DNA of 43,392 bases, from assembly GCA_003343905.1 (NCBI GenBank), contig QAKI01000065.1:1-43392 (forward strand). Direction: 5' to 3'. The stretch is from Subdoligranulum variabile. Its GTDB lineage: Bacteria; Bacillota; Clostridia; Oscillospirales; Ruminococcaceae. Below are positions 15,180 through 23,284 of the stretch, one piece after another. How positions within the stretch are numbered: position 1 is the stretch's first letter; each line of letters starts with the position of its first letter. The translations under genes and the position numbers were made by a program. Below the pieces are notes generated by a model. The model was not told the DNA's origin, searched no databases, and worked only from the letters and a program-made list of their open reading frames with translations.

Positions 15180-15230
15180 GTATCCCGTAAAGGATACAAG
15201 GCCACTGGACTTGTTCCGGTGGCCTATTTT
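15180..15230 (+). terminator. Hairpin plus intrinsic terminator at the start of the late region
   Basis: Two consecutive hairpins: GTATCC/GGATAC (15180-15185 with 15192-15197), then GGCCACTGG/CCGGTGGCC (15200-15208 with 15216-15224, one wobble, 7-base loop) followed by TATTTTTA. The second is a good rho-independent terminator. Placed only tens of bases after the candidate promoter and before HNH/terS, it could end the early transcript, or be bypassed by an antitermination mechanism to turn on late genes. Confidence 0.65.
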
Positions 15231-15336
15231 TAGTTCAGGGGTGTTCGTATGATCGATGTGTGTATACGCTGAGAGAATCTCTATCCACAGCATGGCACGC
15301 TTTTTATACGATCACCCAGGGGGAGGGTGGGCAGTT

Positions 15337-15777
15337 GTGGCTTTGCATCCCTGCCCAAGATGTAAACGGCTGATACCCGTTGGCATTACATATTGCGATG
15401 ATTGCCGACCGGAGGCGGAGGCTGCTGCAGCGGCGGCGGCTGAGCGGCGACAGCAGGCCCGCAGACAGCGGAGTAATCAGCGCTACAATGCTAAGCGCTC
15501 CGCCGAGCTGACAAGGTTCTATCAAAGTAAAGAGTGGCGGGGGCTATCGCGCTGGTACCTGGAGAGCATCAACTATCAGTGCGAGGCACGATTGGAAGGC
15601 TGCCAGCGAATAGCGTGCGAAGTGCACCACATTAAGCCGGTCCGCACGCCCGACGGTTGGGCCCACCGGCTGGATTCCGCTGGGCTGATGGGGCTGTGCA
15701 CAGCGTGCCACAATCGCCTGGAGCCTCGCTACGGGAAGACTCCACCCGGTGTTATCGACTTGAAGAAATTAAAGTGA
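15337..15777 (+). CDS. HNH endonuclease next to the terminase
   Basis: The N terminus carries a zinc ribbon (PCPRCKRLIPVGITYCDDC) followed by an Ala/Arg-rich helix and the HNH core: RFYQSKEWRGLSRWYLE, then CEVHHIKPVRTPDGWAHRLD and MGLCTACHNRLEPRYGK. Phage HNH proteins next to terS/terL assist genome packaging by nicking or cutting DNA with the terminase. I prefer the GTG at 15337 (GGGGGAGGG upstream, 146 residues); an ATG at 15256 would add 27 unconserved-looking residues and has no clear RBS. Confidence 0.85.
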   Translation: MALHPCPRCKRLIPVGITYCDDCRPEAEAAAAAAAERRQQARRQRSNQRYNAKRSAELTRFYQSKEWRGLSRWYLESINYQCEARLEGCQRIACEVHHIKPVRTPDGWAHRLDSAGLMGLCTACHNRLEPRYGKTPPGVIDLKKLK

Positions 15778-15890
15778 TAAACCAAGGGGGTATATAAAAT
15801 TCTACGAAGGATTGGAAGAAAAACGCCTACAAGAAGGGGGCGTTGTAGAAAAAAGTCCCCACCTCACTTTAGCGAAAGGAAGTGAACGAA

Positions 15891-16367
15891 ATGGCCGGGG
15901 CAAAACAGCCTATCGAACTGCTGATTGCAAAGGGAAACAAGCATCTGACGAAAGAAGAAATTGAATCCCGCAGGGCTACAGAAGTCCAGCCCTGCACGGA
16001 CGGCATCGCGCCCCCGGCATATCTCACACCGGCTCAAAAGCGGACTTTTAAAAAGCTGGCGGAGCAGCTTGTGAAAATCCGGATTATGGGTGAGACCGAC
16101 GTTGACGCGCTAGCACGATATATCACAGCGCAATCACTGTATGAGGATGTGACAAAGCGTCTGCGGGAGGCTATGGCCGATAGCGACGACATTTTTGAAA
16201 TCGACCAGCTATCCAAACTGCAAGATCGATATTGCAAGCAAGCGCACACGCTGGCCGGAGCGTTGGGGCTGACCATTACAAGCCGGTGCAAGCTGGAGGT
16301 GCCGGAACCGCCTAAGCGTGAAACGCCGAACAAATTTGAACGCTTTGAGAAGAAGGTGAATGCATAA
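15891..16367 (+). CDS. terS: Terminase small subunit, P27 family
   Basis: A 158-residue protein from the ATG at 15891 (AAAGGAAG upstream; a GTG nine bases earlier is an alternative). It begins MAGAKQPIELLIAKGNKHLT and matches the P27 small-terminase family (PF05119): PAYLTPAQKRTFKKLAEQLV, ETDVDALARYITAQSLYEDV and a C-terminal helical region with KLQDRYCKQAHTLAGALGLT. It recognises phage DNA and hands it to TerL. The preceding gap (15778-15890) holds no gene. Confidence 0.88.
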   Translation: MAGAKQPIELLIAKGNKHLTKEEIESRRATEVQPCTDGIAPPAYLTPAQKRTFKKLAEQLVKIRIMGETDVDALARYITAQSLYEDVTKRLREAMADSDDIFEIDQLSKLQDRYCKQAHTLAGALGLTITSRCKLEVPEPPKRETPNKFERFEKKVNA

Positions 16368-16939
16368 TGGGCGAATTACTGTATACCCGGGTCCGGGCCC
16401 CCACCAGACGGCAATTTGTGTTATCTACCAGTGTGAAATTGATCGACAAAATTACCGTCGGTGTGCCCCCGGCTCCGGGAGAAGCACTAAAGTTTATCAG
16501 TTTGCACGGCGGTGTAGCGTCACTGTCTTTTATCGCGTGGGTTGCAAAAAACGAGCAGATCTTGGAATTGTCAGCAAGCACGCTCCGCATTGGTCCAAAG
16601 CAGTATCAGTACTTGAATGCACTGGCAAAGTCCGGGAAGCTAAAAAACGCACGATTCTTGACCAGCTCCATGCAGAAGGAGATGGACACAAAACACGGGC
16701 GGAACTATGCCCGCGAATTCAAAACTATCGCAGACCGAAATGGTTGGAATATGATTGTTGCGAATAATCACAGCAAGATTATTCTTATGCGTACGGAGAC
16801 GGCACATTATGTGCTTGAAACCTCAAGCAATCTGAATGAAAATCCAAAGATAGAGCAGTACAGCTTTGAAAACAGCAAAGAGGTGTACGACTTCTACAAT
16901 CACTTTTTTGACTGCATCTTTGGGGGCGCGCAACCATGA
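16367..16939 (+). CDS. PLD-like protein inserted between terS and terL
   Basis: A 190-residue protein placed exactly between the two terminase genes, overlapping both. The C-terminal half resembles one phospholipase D/HKD half-site: NNHSKIILMRTETAHYVLE followed by TSSNLNENPKIEQYSF, that is HxK, then S-S-N with downstream E. The Asp of HxKx4D is not obvious. The first half (LSFIAWVAKNEQILELSAST, YQYLNALAKSGKLKNARFLT) looks like the beta-alpha-beta scaffold of that fold. Possible roles are a nuclease acting at packaging or a structural remnant. I cannot name a characterised homologue. AGAAGGTG upstream of the ATG. Confidence 0.6.
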   Translation: MGELLYTRVRAPTRRQFVLSTSVKLIDKITVGVPPAPGEALKFISLHGGVASLSFIAWVAKNEQILELSASTLRIGPKQYQYLNALAKSGKLKNARFLTSSMQKEMDTKHGRNYAREFKTIADRNGWNMIVANNHSKIILMRTETAHYVLETSSNLNENPKIEQYSFENSKEVYDFYNHFFDCIFGGAQP

Positions 16940-18675
16940 CCGACAGAGTGACGGACTACGCGGCCAAAGTGGTAGCGGGAGACGTACTCTGCGGGCGGCT
17001 GCACCGGCTGGCCTGCCAGAGGCACTTACGAGATTTGGCCCGGCAGGACGACCCGGGGTATCCATTCAAGTGGGACGTTGAAGCGTCAAACCGAATTTTG
17101 GACTTTGCGGAAACCCTGACGCTATCGGAGGGCGCTGAACCCAGGCCACTGAAGCTGATGGACTGCCAGGCCTTTGATCTGGGCTGCACATTTGGGTGGC
17201 TGAAAAAGTCAAACGGTGCACGTAGATTTAGGCGGAGATATAAATGTATATCCCGGCAGCAAGGCAAAACCATGGAAAACGGCATTATGGGCCCGTATAT
17301 TGCCGCGTTTTCCGGATACCGATACGGCAAGCTATTTACCGTCGCCAATCGTAAAAAGCAGGCCCGCCTAGCGTGGGAGGAAATGGAACATTTCATTTAC
17401 GGTGACGCCGACCTGAGCGAGTTGTTTACAGTTAAGGGATATAAAAATACCATAATTGCAAACAACACAGGATCAACAATCGAGGCGTTGAGCCGCGAAG
17501 CCGGACTTGATGAGGGTTTTCGCTCTATTTATGCTTCAATCGATGAGTTACACCAGCACCCAGACGGGCAAATCTATAGCAAGATTTACAAAGGAACCAG
17601 ATCCCTTAAAGAAACTTTGGTATCTATGATCACCACGCGAGGTTCCAACATGAATAGCTTCTGCTATGAAATGGATCAATACGCGATAAAGGTGCTGGAG
17701 GGAATTACAACTGCTGAAGATTTTTTTGTAGATATATTTTGCCTTGATGACGGAGACGACCCGTGGGATGAGCGAAATTGGCCCAAAGCTGCACCTTTTA
17801 CGTGCGCTGACCCCGAACGATTGCAAACCATGCGGGAAAGTGCCAAAGCCGCGCGCGATATGGGTGGATCGGAATTGGCTGAATTTATCACCAAAGACCT
17901 GAACATGTGGGTGAGGAACACCGATACGCAGTTTATTGCACCAGATTTATGGCTTGCATGCGGGACCGATCGGGACCTAGCAGAAATCACCAAAATCACC
18001 AAGGACTGCTGGGTGGGCCTGGACTTGTCCAGCGGTGGGGACCTTACTACACTAGCACTTGAGTTTGAGCTGCCCGACGGGCGGACCTACATATACAGCC
18101 ACAGTTTTATGCCGCGTGGACGGATCCAGGAGCACCAGGAAACCGACCTGGCCCCTTATGGGATGTGGGAACAGAAGGGCCTAATCACAGTCACAGGCGG
18201 AGATATGGACTTTATGAATGACTATAAATTCATAATCCGCCATTTGCAAGAACTGCAATCAACCCACGAGCTAAATTTTTTAGGGATCGGGATTGATCCG
18301 CATAATGCCGCGGGGGTGATGCAGGATCTTGAAGCTTTTGGATGTGATGTAGTTGTAATTAAACAGAGCTGCCAAAGCTTGAATGATGCAACTGTGTCGG
18401 TTCAACTTTTGGTAAAAGGCCAAAAGATTGAATTTGACCGCAGCAATGAGCTGCTGTCTTGGTCCGCGTCGAACGCCGCACTAGTGCGAAACAGTTTTGG
18501 CGAAATCAAAATTGACAAGAAGCCCGGGGCTAGATTTAAGCGTATTGACCCGATCGACGCTATGATCGATGCGCACGCGCTAGCCTTGATCCAGCGGCGG
18601 CCAGAGGAAAAAGTGGACCTGGATGAGGCGCTATCCGAGTATTTGGATGCAATGGGCTGGTCCTCAAAGGAGTGA
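16936..18675 (+). CDS. terL: Terminase large subunit
   Basis: A 579-residue terminase (PF03354-like). ATPase: Walker A-like CISRQQGKTMENGI (~104-117), Walker B IYASIDELHQHPDG (~196-209), and coupling region VSMITTRGSNMNSF. Nuclease: VGLDLSSGGDLTTLALEF (~359-376, RNase H-fold first Asp), FLGIGIDPHNAAGVM (~448-462) and DAMIDAHALALIQRRP near the C terminus (acidic residues of the metal site). It drives ATP-dependent DNA packaging into the HK97-type prohead and cuts the concatemer. It overlaps the PLD-like gene by 4 nt (ATGA). Confidence 0.95.
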   Translation: MTDRVTDYAAKVVAGDVLCGRLHRLACQRHLRDLARQDDPGYPFKWDVEASNRILDFAETLTLSEGAEPRPLKLMDCQAFDLGCTFGWLKKSNGARRFRRRYKCISRQQGKTMENGIMGPYIAAFSGYRYGKLFTVANRKKQARLAWEEMEHFIYGDADLSELFTVKGYKNTIIANNTGSTIEALSREAGLDEGFRSIYASIDELHQHPDGQIYSKIYKGTRSLKETLVSMITTRGSNMNSFCYEMDQYAIKVLEGITTAEDFFVDIFCLDDGDDPWDERNWPKAAPFTCADPERLQTMRESAKAARDMGGSELAEFITKDLNMWVRNTDTQFIAPDLWLACGTDRDLAEITKITKDCWVGLDLSSGGDLTTLALEFELPDGRTYIYSHSFMPRGRIQEHQETDLAPYGMWEQKGLITVTGGDMDFMNDYKFIIRHLQELQSTHELNFLGIGIDPHNAAGVMQDLEAFGCDVVVIKQSCQSLNDATVSVQLLVKGQKIEFDRSNELLSWSASNAALVRNSFGEIKIDKKPGARFKRIDPIDAMIDAHALALIQRRPEEKVDLDEALSEYLDAMGWSSKE

Positions 18676-18681
18676 TGCAAA

Positions 18682-20037
18682 TTGAGAGTGTCGGACCGCT
18701 TTCGGGCGGCGAGTGCAGCATTTAAGGGAAAATCCCCGAGCACGAGACAAACTGTCGAGCTGAACCAGCTGCTTGACTTTTTGGGGATCGACCGTTCCGC
18801 CGGGCGGTCAATGGGCGAAGCGACGTATTACGCGTGCATTAAAGTGCTATCTGAGGGTATCGGCAAACTCCCACTGAAGGTACAGCAATACACGCCCGAA
18901 CATGGGATCCGGATCGCGCGTGAGCATCCGTTTTATCGAATGCTGAACGAGCGCCCGAACCGATACATGTCTGCAAGTGTATTTTGGTCCACCATGGAGT
19001 TATGTAGAAATCATTACGGCAATGCATATGCGTGGATTGACACACGCGATCCTCGAAATCCACAACTGTGGATTATGAATCCGAATGAGGTAGCTCTTTG
19101 GTACGATGATAAACTGGTGCTTGGAAATGTGCCAGATGTGTATTATCAGTACTGCACACCAGAGGGTGTGATTGTATTTAAGTCAGAGGATGTGTTACAT
19201 TTTAAGGCCCACAATACACGTGACGGATTGGTTGGAATTCCGGTGCGTGAACAGCTGAGCGAGCCAATCCAGGGCAATATCAAGGCCCAACGGATGATCA
19301 ACAAAATGTATGAATCCGGGATGACTGCCAAAGCAGTGCTGCAGTACACTGGGCAGCTGAGCGACCGAAATGTGGACGCTTTAGTGAAAGGCGTAAAGCA
19401 ATATGCTTCAGGCGAACTGAAAGATAAGGAAAGCGGGAACATCATCCCGCTGCCCACTGGCATGACGCTTACCCCGCTGAACATGAAGCTGGCTGATAGC
19501 CAATTTTTGGAACTCCGACGGCATACGGCTATGCAGATCGCGTCTGCATTCGGCGTGATGCCCTACCAAGTGGGCGATTACACAAAATCCAGCTACGCAA
19601 GTGCCGAAGCGCAACAGCTATCTTTCCTCGTTGATACGCTACTTTACATTGTGAAACAGTATGAAGAGGAAATCGGGGCTAAGCTGTTGTCTGACGTTGA
19701 AGTGGCAAACGGATATCACGTGAAATTTAATACTGCTGTGATTCTGCGCGCTGACCAGCAAACACAGATCCAGACCTTGGCCGCTGCCGTGCAGAGCTTT
19801 TTGATGACGCCGAACGAAGCCCGGGAAAAGCTGGACTTACCCAACAAGCCCGGGGGTGATCAACTGCTGGGCAACGGCGCGAGTATCCCGGTGCAGTTTG
19901 CCGGATCGCAATACACGAATATCAGCGGAAAGGAGGATAAAGCATGGATAAACGATATGGCGATACAACTAGCGGACATGATGGTGAAGAAATTTACTGG
20001 GATTCTCCCGGAACAACTTACAAATCCGCGAGCTTAG
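18682..20037 (+). CDS. Portal protein, HK97 family
   Basis: A 451-residue protein with TTG start (AAGGAG upstream). It is typical of HK97-type portals: GEATYYACIKVLSEGIGKLP, HPFYRMLNERPNRYMSASVF, LWIMNPNEVALWYDDKLVLG, HFKAHNTRDGLVGIPVREQL, QFLELRRHTAMQIASAFGVM followed by PYQVGDY. It forms the dodecameric ring through which DNA enters. Its last ~31 codons overlap the start of the protease gene, which has its own strong RBS inside the portal frame. Confidence 0.93.
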   Translation: MRVSDRFRAASAAFKGKSPSTRQTVELNQLLDFLGIDRSAGRSMGEATYYACIKVLSEGIGKLPLKVQQYTPEHGIRIAREHPFYRMLNERPNRYMSASVFWSTMELCRNHYGNAYAWIDTRDPRNPQLWIMNPNEVALWYDDKLVLGNVPDVYYQYCTPEGVIVFKSEDVLHFKAHNTRDGLVGIPVREQLSEPIQGNIKAQRMINKMYESGMTAKAVLQYTGQLSDRNVDALVKGVKQYASGELKDKESGNIIPLPTGMTLTPLNMKLADSQFLELRRHTAMQIASAFGVMPYQVGDYTKSSYASAEAQQLSFLVDTLLYIVKQYEEEIGAKLLSDVEVANGYHVKFNTAVILRADQQTQIQTLAAAVQSFLMTPNEAREKLDLPNKPGGDQLLGNGASIPVQFAGSQYTNISGKEDKAWINDMAIQLADMMVKKFTGILPEQLTNPRA

Positions 20038-20738
20038 CTGGACAGGACATATCTGAAGCGGACCTGAAGCGGATCAATGAATACACTCTTGAACCCGTGA
20101 CGGCTGAACAGGTGTTTGTCTTTAAGGCGGTGCTGTGCGATAACGCTATTGACCGCGATTTCGAGCGCTTTAGCTTGAAAGCTTTACAAGATCTGCAAAA
20201 ACGCTTTTTGGGCAAAACCGTGATCCAGGATCACAATTGGAAATCAGGCAATCAGGTGGCCCGTATTTATGCTACCGAATTGCAGCAATCCGAGAAGGCG
20301 CTGGACTGCGGAGAGCCCTGTACCCAGTTGGTGGCTCGCTGCTACATGATCCGCACGCCTGGCAACGCTGATTTAATCGCTGAAATCAAGGGCGGGATCA
20401 AGCGCGAGGGAAGCGTCGGGGTATCCGTGGCAAGCGCCACATGCAGTATTTGCGGCACGGACAATCGGAAAAGCTACTGTGCACATTATCCCGGGCGGGC
20501 GTATGATACCGCCGCCGGAAAGCGGACCTGCACTTACACCTTTGACGGCGCATCGGATGCCTATGAATTTTCCTTGGTGGCCGTCCCTGCGCAAAAGGCC
20601 GCCGGAGTGATCAAAAACTACTTGCCCCGGCACCTGGCCCGGGAACAACTGGGCACGGCGCTGCTGTTGCAGGCCAAATTGTACGAGACCGAAATTGCAG
20701 CAATGCGCTGCATCAATGAGGAGGAAACGAATGAGTAA
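19944..20738 (+). CDS. Prohead (HK97-type) protease with Cys insert
   Basis: A 264-residue protein in the slot of the capsid maturation protease. The body begins near SASLAGQDISEADLKRINEY; the likely catalytic His is in VIQDHNWKSG (~93-102) and the Ser in SVGVSVASA (~156-164). Directly after this comes CSICGTDNRKSYCAHYPG (~166-183), a three-Cys/one-His zinc-knuckle-like insert not present in the standard HK97 protease, then YEFSLVAVPAQKAAGV, the usual family end. The protease cleaves scaffold and capsid delta domains during prohead maturation. Start chosen at 19944 with AAAGGAGG upstream, giving a 94-nt overlap with the portal gene. Confidence 0.75.
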   Translation: MDKRYGDTTSGHDGEEIYWDSPGTTYKSASLAGQDISEADLKRINEYTLEPVTAEQVFVFKAVLCDNAIDRDFERFSLKALQDLQKRFLGKTVIQDHNWKSGNQVARIYATELQQSEKALDCGEPCTQLVARCYMIRTPGNADLIAEIKGGIKREGSVGVSVASATCSICGTDNRKSYCAHYPGRAYDTAAGKRTCTYTFDGASDAYEFSLVAVPAQKAAGVIKNYLPRHLAREQLGTALLLQAKLYETEIAAMRCINEEETNE

Positions 20739-21918
20739 AGCATTGAGAGATCTGCAGGAGCAGATTTTGCAGAAATCCGCCGCCGCCCGAAAGCTGCTGG
20801 AAGGCCCGGAGAAGGATGTGGAAAAGGCACAGGCTATTTTGGATGAAGTGAATCAGCTGCAGGCTGAAGTTGCCGCGCGGAAGCAGCTTGATGATCTGGA
20901 AAAGGCACATGTGCCCACTGCCGGGGCCACACCGACGCCGGATCCTGAAGCCCCCAAAGCTGTGGACGCCACGCAGGCCTTCCTGAAGGCCTTCCGGGCA
21001 CGCGCAATGACAAAGTACATGAACGAGGGTACCGACGCCGCCGGTGGCTACACCGTGCCAGAGGATATCAGCACGCAGATCAATCACTGGGTGGAAGCCC
21101 ACGCCACCCTGCTGCCCTTGATTTCTGTGGAGCGCGTTAACGCGCTGACCGGAGCGCGGACTTATCAGAAGCGGGCCACCTGCGCAGGCTTTGCAAAAGT
21201 AGATGAGGCCGGTGTGATCTCTGAAGTGACTGCGCCGCAGTTTGAACGGCTCACATATACCGTATCCAAGTATGCTGGGTTTATGCCTGTCACGGCGGAA
21301 TTGCTTGCCGACAGTGACACCAATATCCTGAATATCCTGATTGAATGGCTGGGCCAGCAGACAATTGCCACTGACAATAAAGAAATTCTGGCCCTGGTGA
21401 AAAACAAAACTGCCGTCGCCGCCACTGGCCTGGACGATATCAAGAAGGCCTTGACGGTGACCCTGGGCCTGTACCGCGCCGGTAGCCGTGTGATCACTAA
21501 TGATTCCGGCCTGGCCTGGCTGGACACGCTGAAGGATGCAAACGGCAGATATCTCTTATCGGCCAGCCCGGCCAATCCTATGCAGCTGCAGCTTGCCGCC
21601 GGTGCGACAGTGTACCCAGTTACCGTGTTGCCTGATGCCATCCTCCCCAATGAATCCAGCGGCGCACTGCCCTTCATCCTGGGCGATTTGAATGAGTACT
21701 GCCGCAAGTATGATCGGGCGCTGACCTCCATTGCACAGTCTTCTGAGGCCACTGTTGGCAGTGGTGATACTGCGATTAACTTATTCTCACAGGATATGAT
21801 TGCAGTTCGGGCGATTATGCGGGCCGATTATAAGGTGCTTGACGCCAATGCAATCGTCCGGCTGGCCCTGACGCCTGCAGCAGCGGCGGCGGGTACCGGT
21901 GGATCCGATAAGGGCTAA
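20731..21918 (+). CDS. Major capsid protein, HK97 fold
   Basis: From the ATG at 20731 (GAGGAGGAAACGA upstream) 395 residues are encoded. Residues ~1-65 form the coiled-coil delta/scaffold domain (LRDLQEQILQKSAAARKLLE...), followed by a Pro/Ala linker. The mature part starts around GTDAAGGYTVPEDISTQIN and matches the HK97 gp5 family (PF05065): TYTVSKYAGFMPVTAELLAD, VITNDSGLAWLDTLKDANGR and GDLNEYCRKYDRALTSIA. The N-terminal domain is expected to be removed by the upstream protease. A strong GNRA hairpin lies 11 bases after its stop. Confidence 0.95.
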   Translation: MSKALRDLQEQILQKSAAARKLLEGPEKDVEKAQAILDEVNQLQAEVAARKQLDDLEKAHVPTAGATPTPDPEAPKAVDATQAFLKAFRARAMTKYMNEGTDAAGGYTVPEDISTQINHWVEAHATLLPLISVERVNALTGARTYQKRATCAGFAKVDEAGVISEVTAPQFERLTYTVSKYAGFMPVTAELLADSDTNILNILIEWLGQQTIATDNKEILALVKNKTAVAATGLDDIKKALTVTLGLYRAGSRVITNDSGLAWLDTLKDANGRYLLSASPANPMQLQLAAGATVYPVTVLPDAILPNESSGALPFILGDLNEYCRKYDRALTSIAQSSEATVGSGDTAINLFSQDMIAVRAIMRADYKVLDANAIVRLALTPAAAAAGTGGSDKG

Positions 21919-21929
21919 ATGCAGCTTTA

Positions 21930-21949
21930 GCGGGCGGGAAACCGCCCGC
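21930..21949 (+). promoter_or_regulatory. 8-bp GC hairpin with GAAA tetraloop after the capsid gene
   Basis: GCGGGCGG (21930-21937), GAAA (21938-21941), CCGCCCGC (21942-21949) form a perfect 8-bp stem with a GNRA tetraloop. No T tract follows, so it is not a standard terminator. In this position it could protect or separate the abundant capsid mRNA from the downstream low-expression connector genes. Confidence 0.6.
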
Positions 21950-21969
21950 GCCCCGATGGAGGTGGTGGA

Positions 21970-22284
21970 GTGGTAACTTTAGAGGACGCAAAATTATATC
22001 TAGGAATTGATTATGCGGATGCCGCTGTGACCGCCAACGTGCAAGCAGCGCTTGCCGCCGCCGAACAGACGGTTCGCGGGGCTGTGGGCAGGGACGTAGA
22101 TGTTTATTTACGGGATGATCCCCGGGTGGATATGCTGACACAAATTTACCTGGATGATTTGTACAGCAATCGGGGGACTAGCGCCAAAGTGGCGAGCGCA
22201 ACCCGCCAACTGGTGGCGAGTATGGAGCTGCAGCTGCGGCTTGAGCTACGGAAAGCAAGGGAGGCGGCAGGAGATGGCGTATGA
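21970..22284 (+). CDS. Head-tail connector protein (gp6-like)
   Basis: A 104-residue protein with GTG start; GGAGGTGGTG precedes it. The pattern VTLEDAKLYLGIDYADAAVT, LAAAEQTVRGAVGRDVD and PRVDMLTQIYLDDLYSNRGT matches the HK97 gp6/phi-connector family (PF05135). It forms the adaptor ring below the portal. It overlaps the next gene by 11 nt. Confidence 0.85.
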   Translation: MVTLEDAKLYLGIDYADAAVTANVQAALAAAEQTVRGAVGRDVDVYLRDDPRVDMLTQIYLDDLYSNRGTSAKVASATRQLVASMELQLRLELRKAREAAGDGV

Positions 22285-22582
22285 CAAGCCGATTATCATA
22301 CAAGTGCAGGATCCCGACACTGAGGCGTGGACTGATAAATACCGCTTGCATGCGTGCGTGAACAAGTCGAACGGCAACACTGATATGGCCGCCGGAGCAG
22401 ACCAATACCACGCCGATCTGATATTTAAAGTGCGGTATTTCTCCGAGCTTGAAGCCCTGCGTTATAGCCCGCAGCCGTTTCGGATTTTGTACCGGGACCG
22501 CGCATTTAAAATCACCGATTGGGATGATTTTATGGAGCAACACCGCGAGATCACGATTAGGGGGCGATATTATGTCGTATAG
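22274..22582 (+). CDS. Head closure protein (head-tail joining)
   Basis: A 102-residue protein starting at the ATG at 22274 (GGCAGGAG upstream): MAYDKPIIIQVQDPDTEAWT, AGADQYHADLIFKVRYFSEL, YRDRAFKITDWDDFMEQHRE and an ITIRGRYYV end. This is the phage head-tail joining family (PF05521, SPP1 gp16-like), which closes the head after packaging. It sits between connector and HK97-gp10-type genes in canonical order. Confidence 0.82.
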   Translation: MAYDKPIIIQVQDPDTEAWTDKYRLHACVNKSNGNTDMAAGADQYHADLIFKVRYFSELEALRYSPQPFRILYRDRAFKITDWDDFMEQHREITIRGRYYVV

Positions 22583-22976
22583 AAGAGTATCGCCTGATGA
22601 TTTAGCGGATGCAATCCAACAGGAGCTGAGCGGCTACCTGGCGTCCTTGCAAATCCGGATGAACGCCGCCGCGCTAAAAGCTATGAAGCGACTGGTGCAG
22701 CTGACGAAATCTACGGCCCCCCGGGGGAAGCGTGGATCTTTTGCGAAATCCATCAAAATGGAGCAACAGGATTATGGGCGCGGACAGGTGCGGCAAAGGC
22801 ACTATTTTTGGTGCGTGCGTCCGCCGGACCACCGGCTTGCACATTTGCTTGTGCACGGCCACGCTACGAGAGACGGGGGACGGACCCGGGCGGACCCATT
22901 TTTGAAAAATGCACTGGATCAAGTGCTACCGGATTATGAGCGGGAGGTGGAAACTCTTGTCGGAGATGATAAGTGA
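22572..22976 (+). CDS. HK97 gp10-like neck/tail completion protein
   Basis: A 134-residue protein from the ATG at 22572. RLVQLTKSTAPRGKRGSFAK and the C-terminal HRLAHLLVHGHATRDGGRTR, then ADPFLKNALDQVLPDYEREV match the HK97-gp10 family. It participates in joining head and tail. The start overlaps the previous gene by 11 nt, with GGGGGCG as a weak RBS. Confidence 0.8.
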   Translation: MSYRRVSPDDLADAIQQELSGYLASLQIRMNAAALKAMKRLVQLTKSTAPRGKRGSFAKSIKMEQQDYGRGQVRQRHYFWCVRPPDHRLAHLLVHGHATRDGGRTRADPFLKNALDQVLPDYEREVETLVGDDK

Positions 22977-23283
22977 AATGCTATCCGGTACGGGGATCCC
23001 CTTCCGCCGGGCGCGATTTCCTGCCCCACCCGCGGGCAGCTATATCGTGTACACGGATGATGTAAGCACCGACGGCCCGGACGGGATCCCAGCGTTGCGG
23101 ACGCATGCGCTAACGTTGGAGCTATATGAAGCTGCGCCGGATGATGCCGCAGAAGCGACAGTTGAAACGGCCCTCGCAGCGCGCGGCCTGCAGTGGGACA
23201 AGCAGGATCGGTATTGGCTGCAGGATGAACAGAGATATCAAGTAGTGTATGAATTTGAATTCACCGAAAAAGGAGGATATTAG
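22957..23283 (+). CDS. Probable tail terminator/completion protein
   Basis: A 108-residue product. I choose the TTG at 22957 because CGGGAGGTGG lies 7 nt upstream; an ATG at 22966 is the alternative. Features: LSGTGIPFRRARFPAPPAGS, then YIVYTDDVSTDGPDG, HALTLELYEAAPDDAAEATV and RYWLQDEQRYQVVYEFEF. Position between gp10-like and tail tube genes is that of the tail terminator (gpU-like), and the beta-strand ending fits, but sequence identity to known families is too weak to be certain. Confidence 0.65.
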   Translation: MSEMISEMLSGTGIPFRRARFPAPPAGSYIVYTDDVSTDGPDGIPALRTHALTLELYEAAPDDAAEATVETALAARGLQWDKQDRYWLQDEQRYQVVYEFEFTEKGGY

Positions 23284-23284
23284 C

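Noticed and set aside
15145..15252. Possible 35-codon leader peptide (GTG start) over the late promoter
   Set aside because: Start codon overlaps the only Shine-Dalgarno-like sequence and the frame runs through both hairpins; a promoter-terminator reading explains it better.
15822..15850. CTACAA/TTGTAG hairpin before terS
   Set aside because: Only 6 bp and no T tract on the plus strand; too weak to call a terminator.
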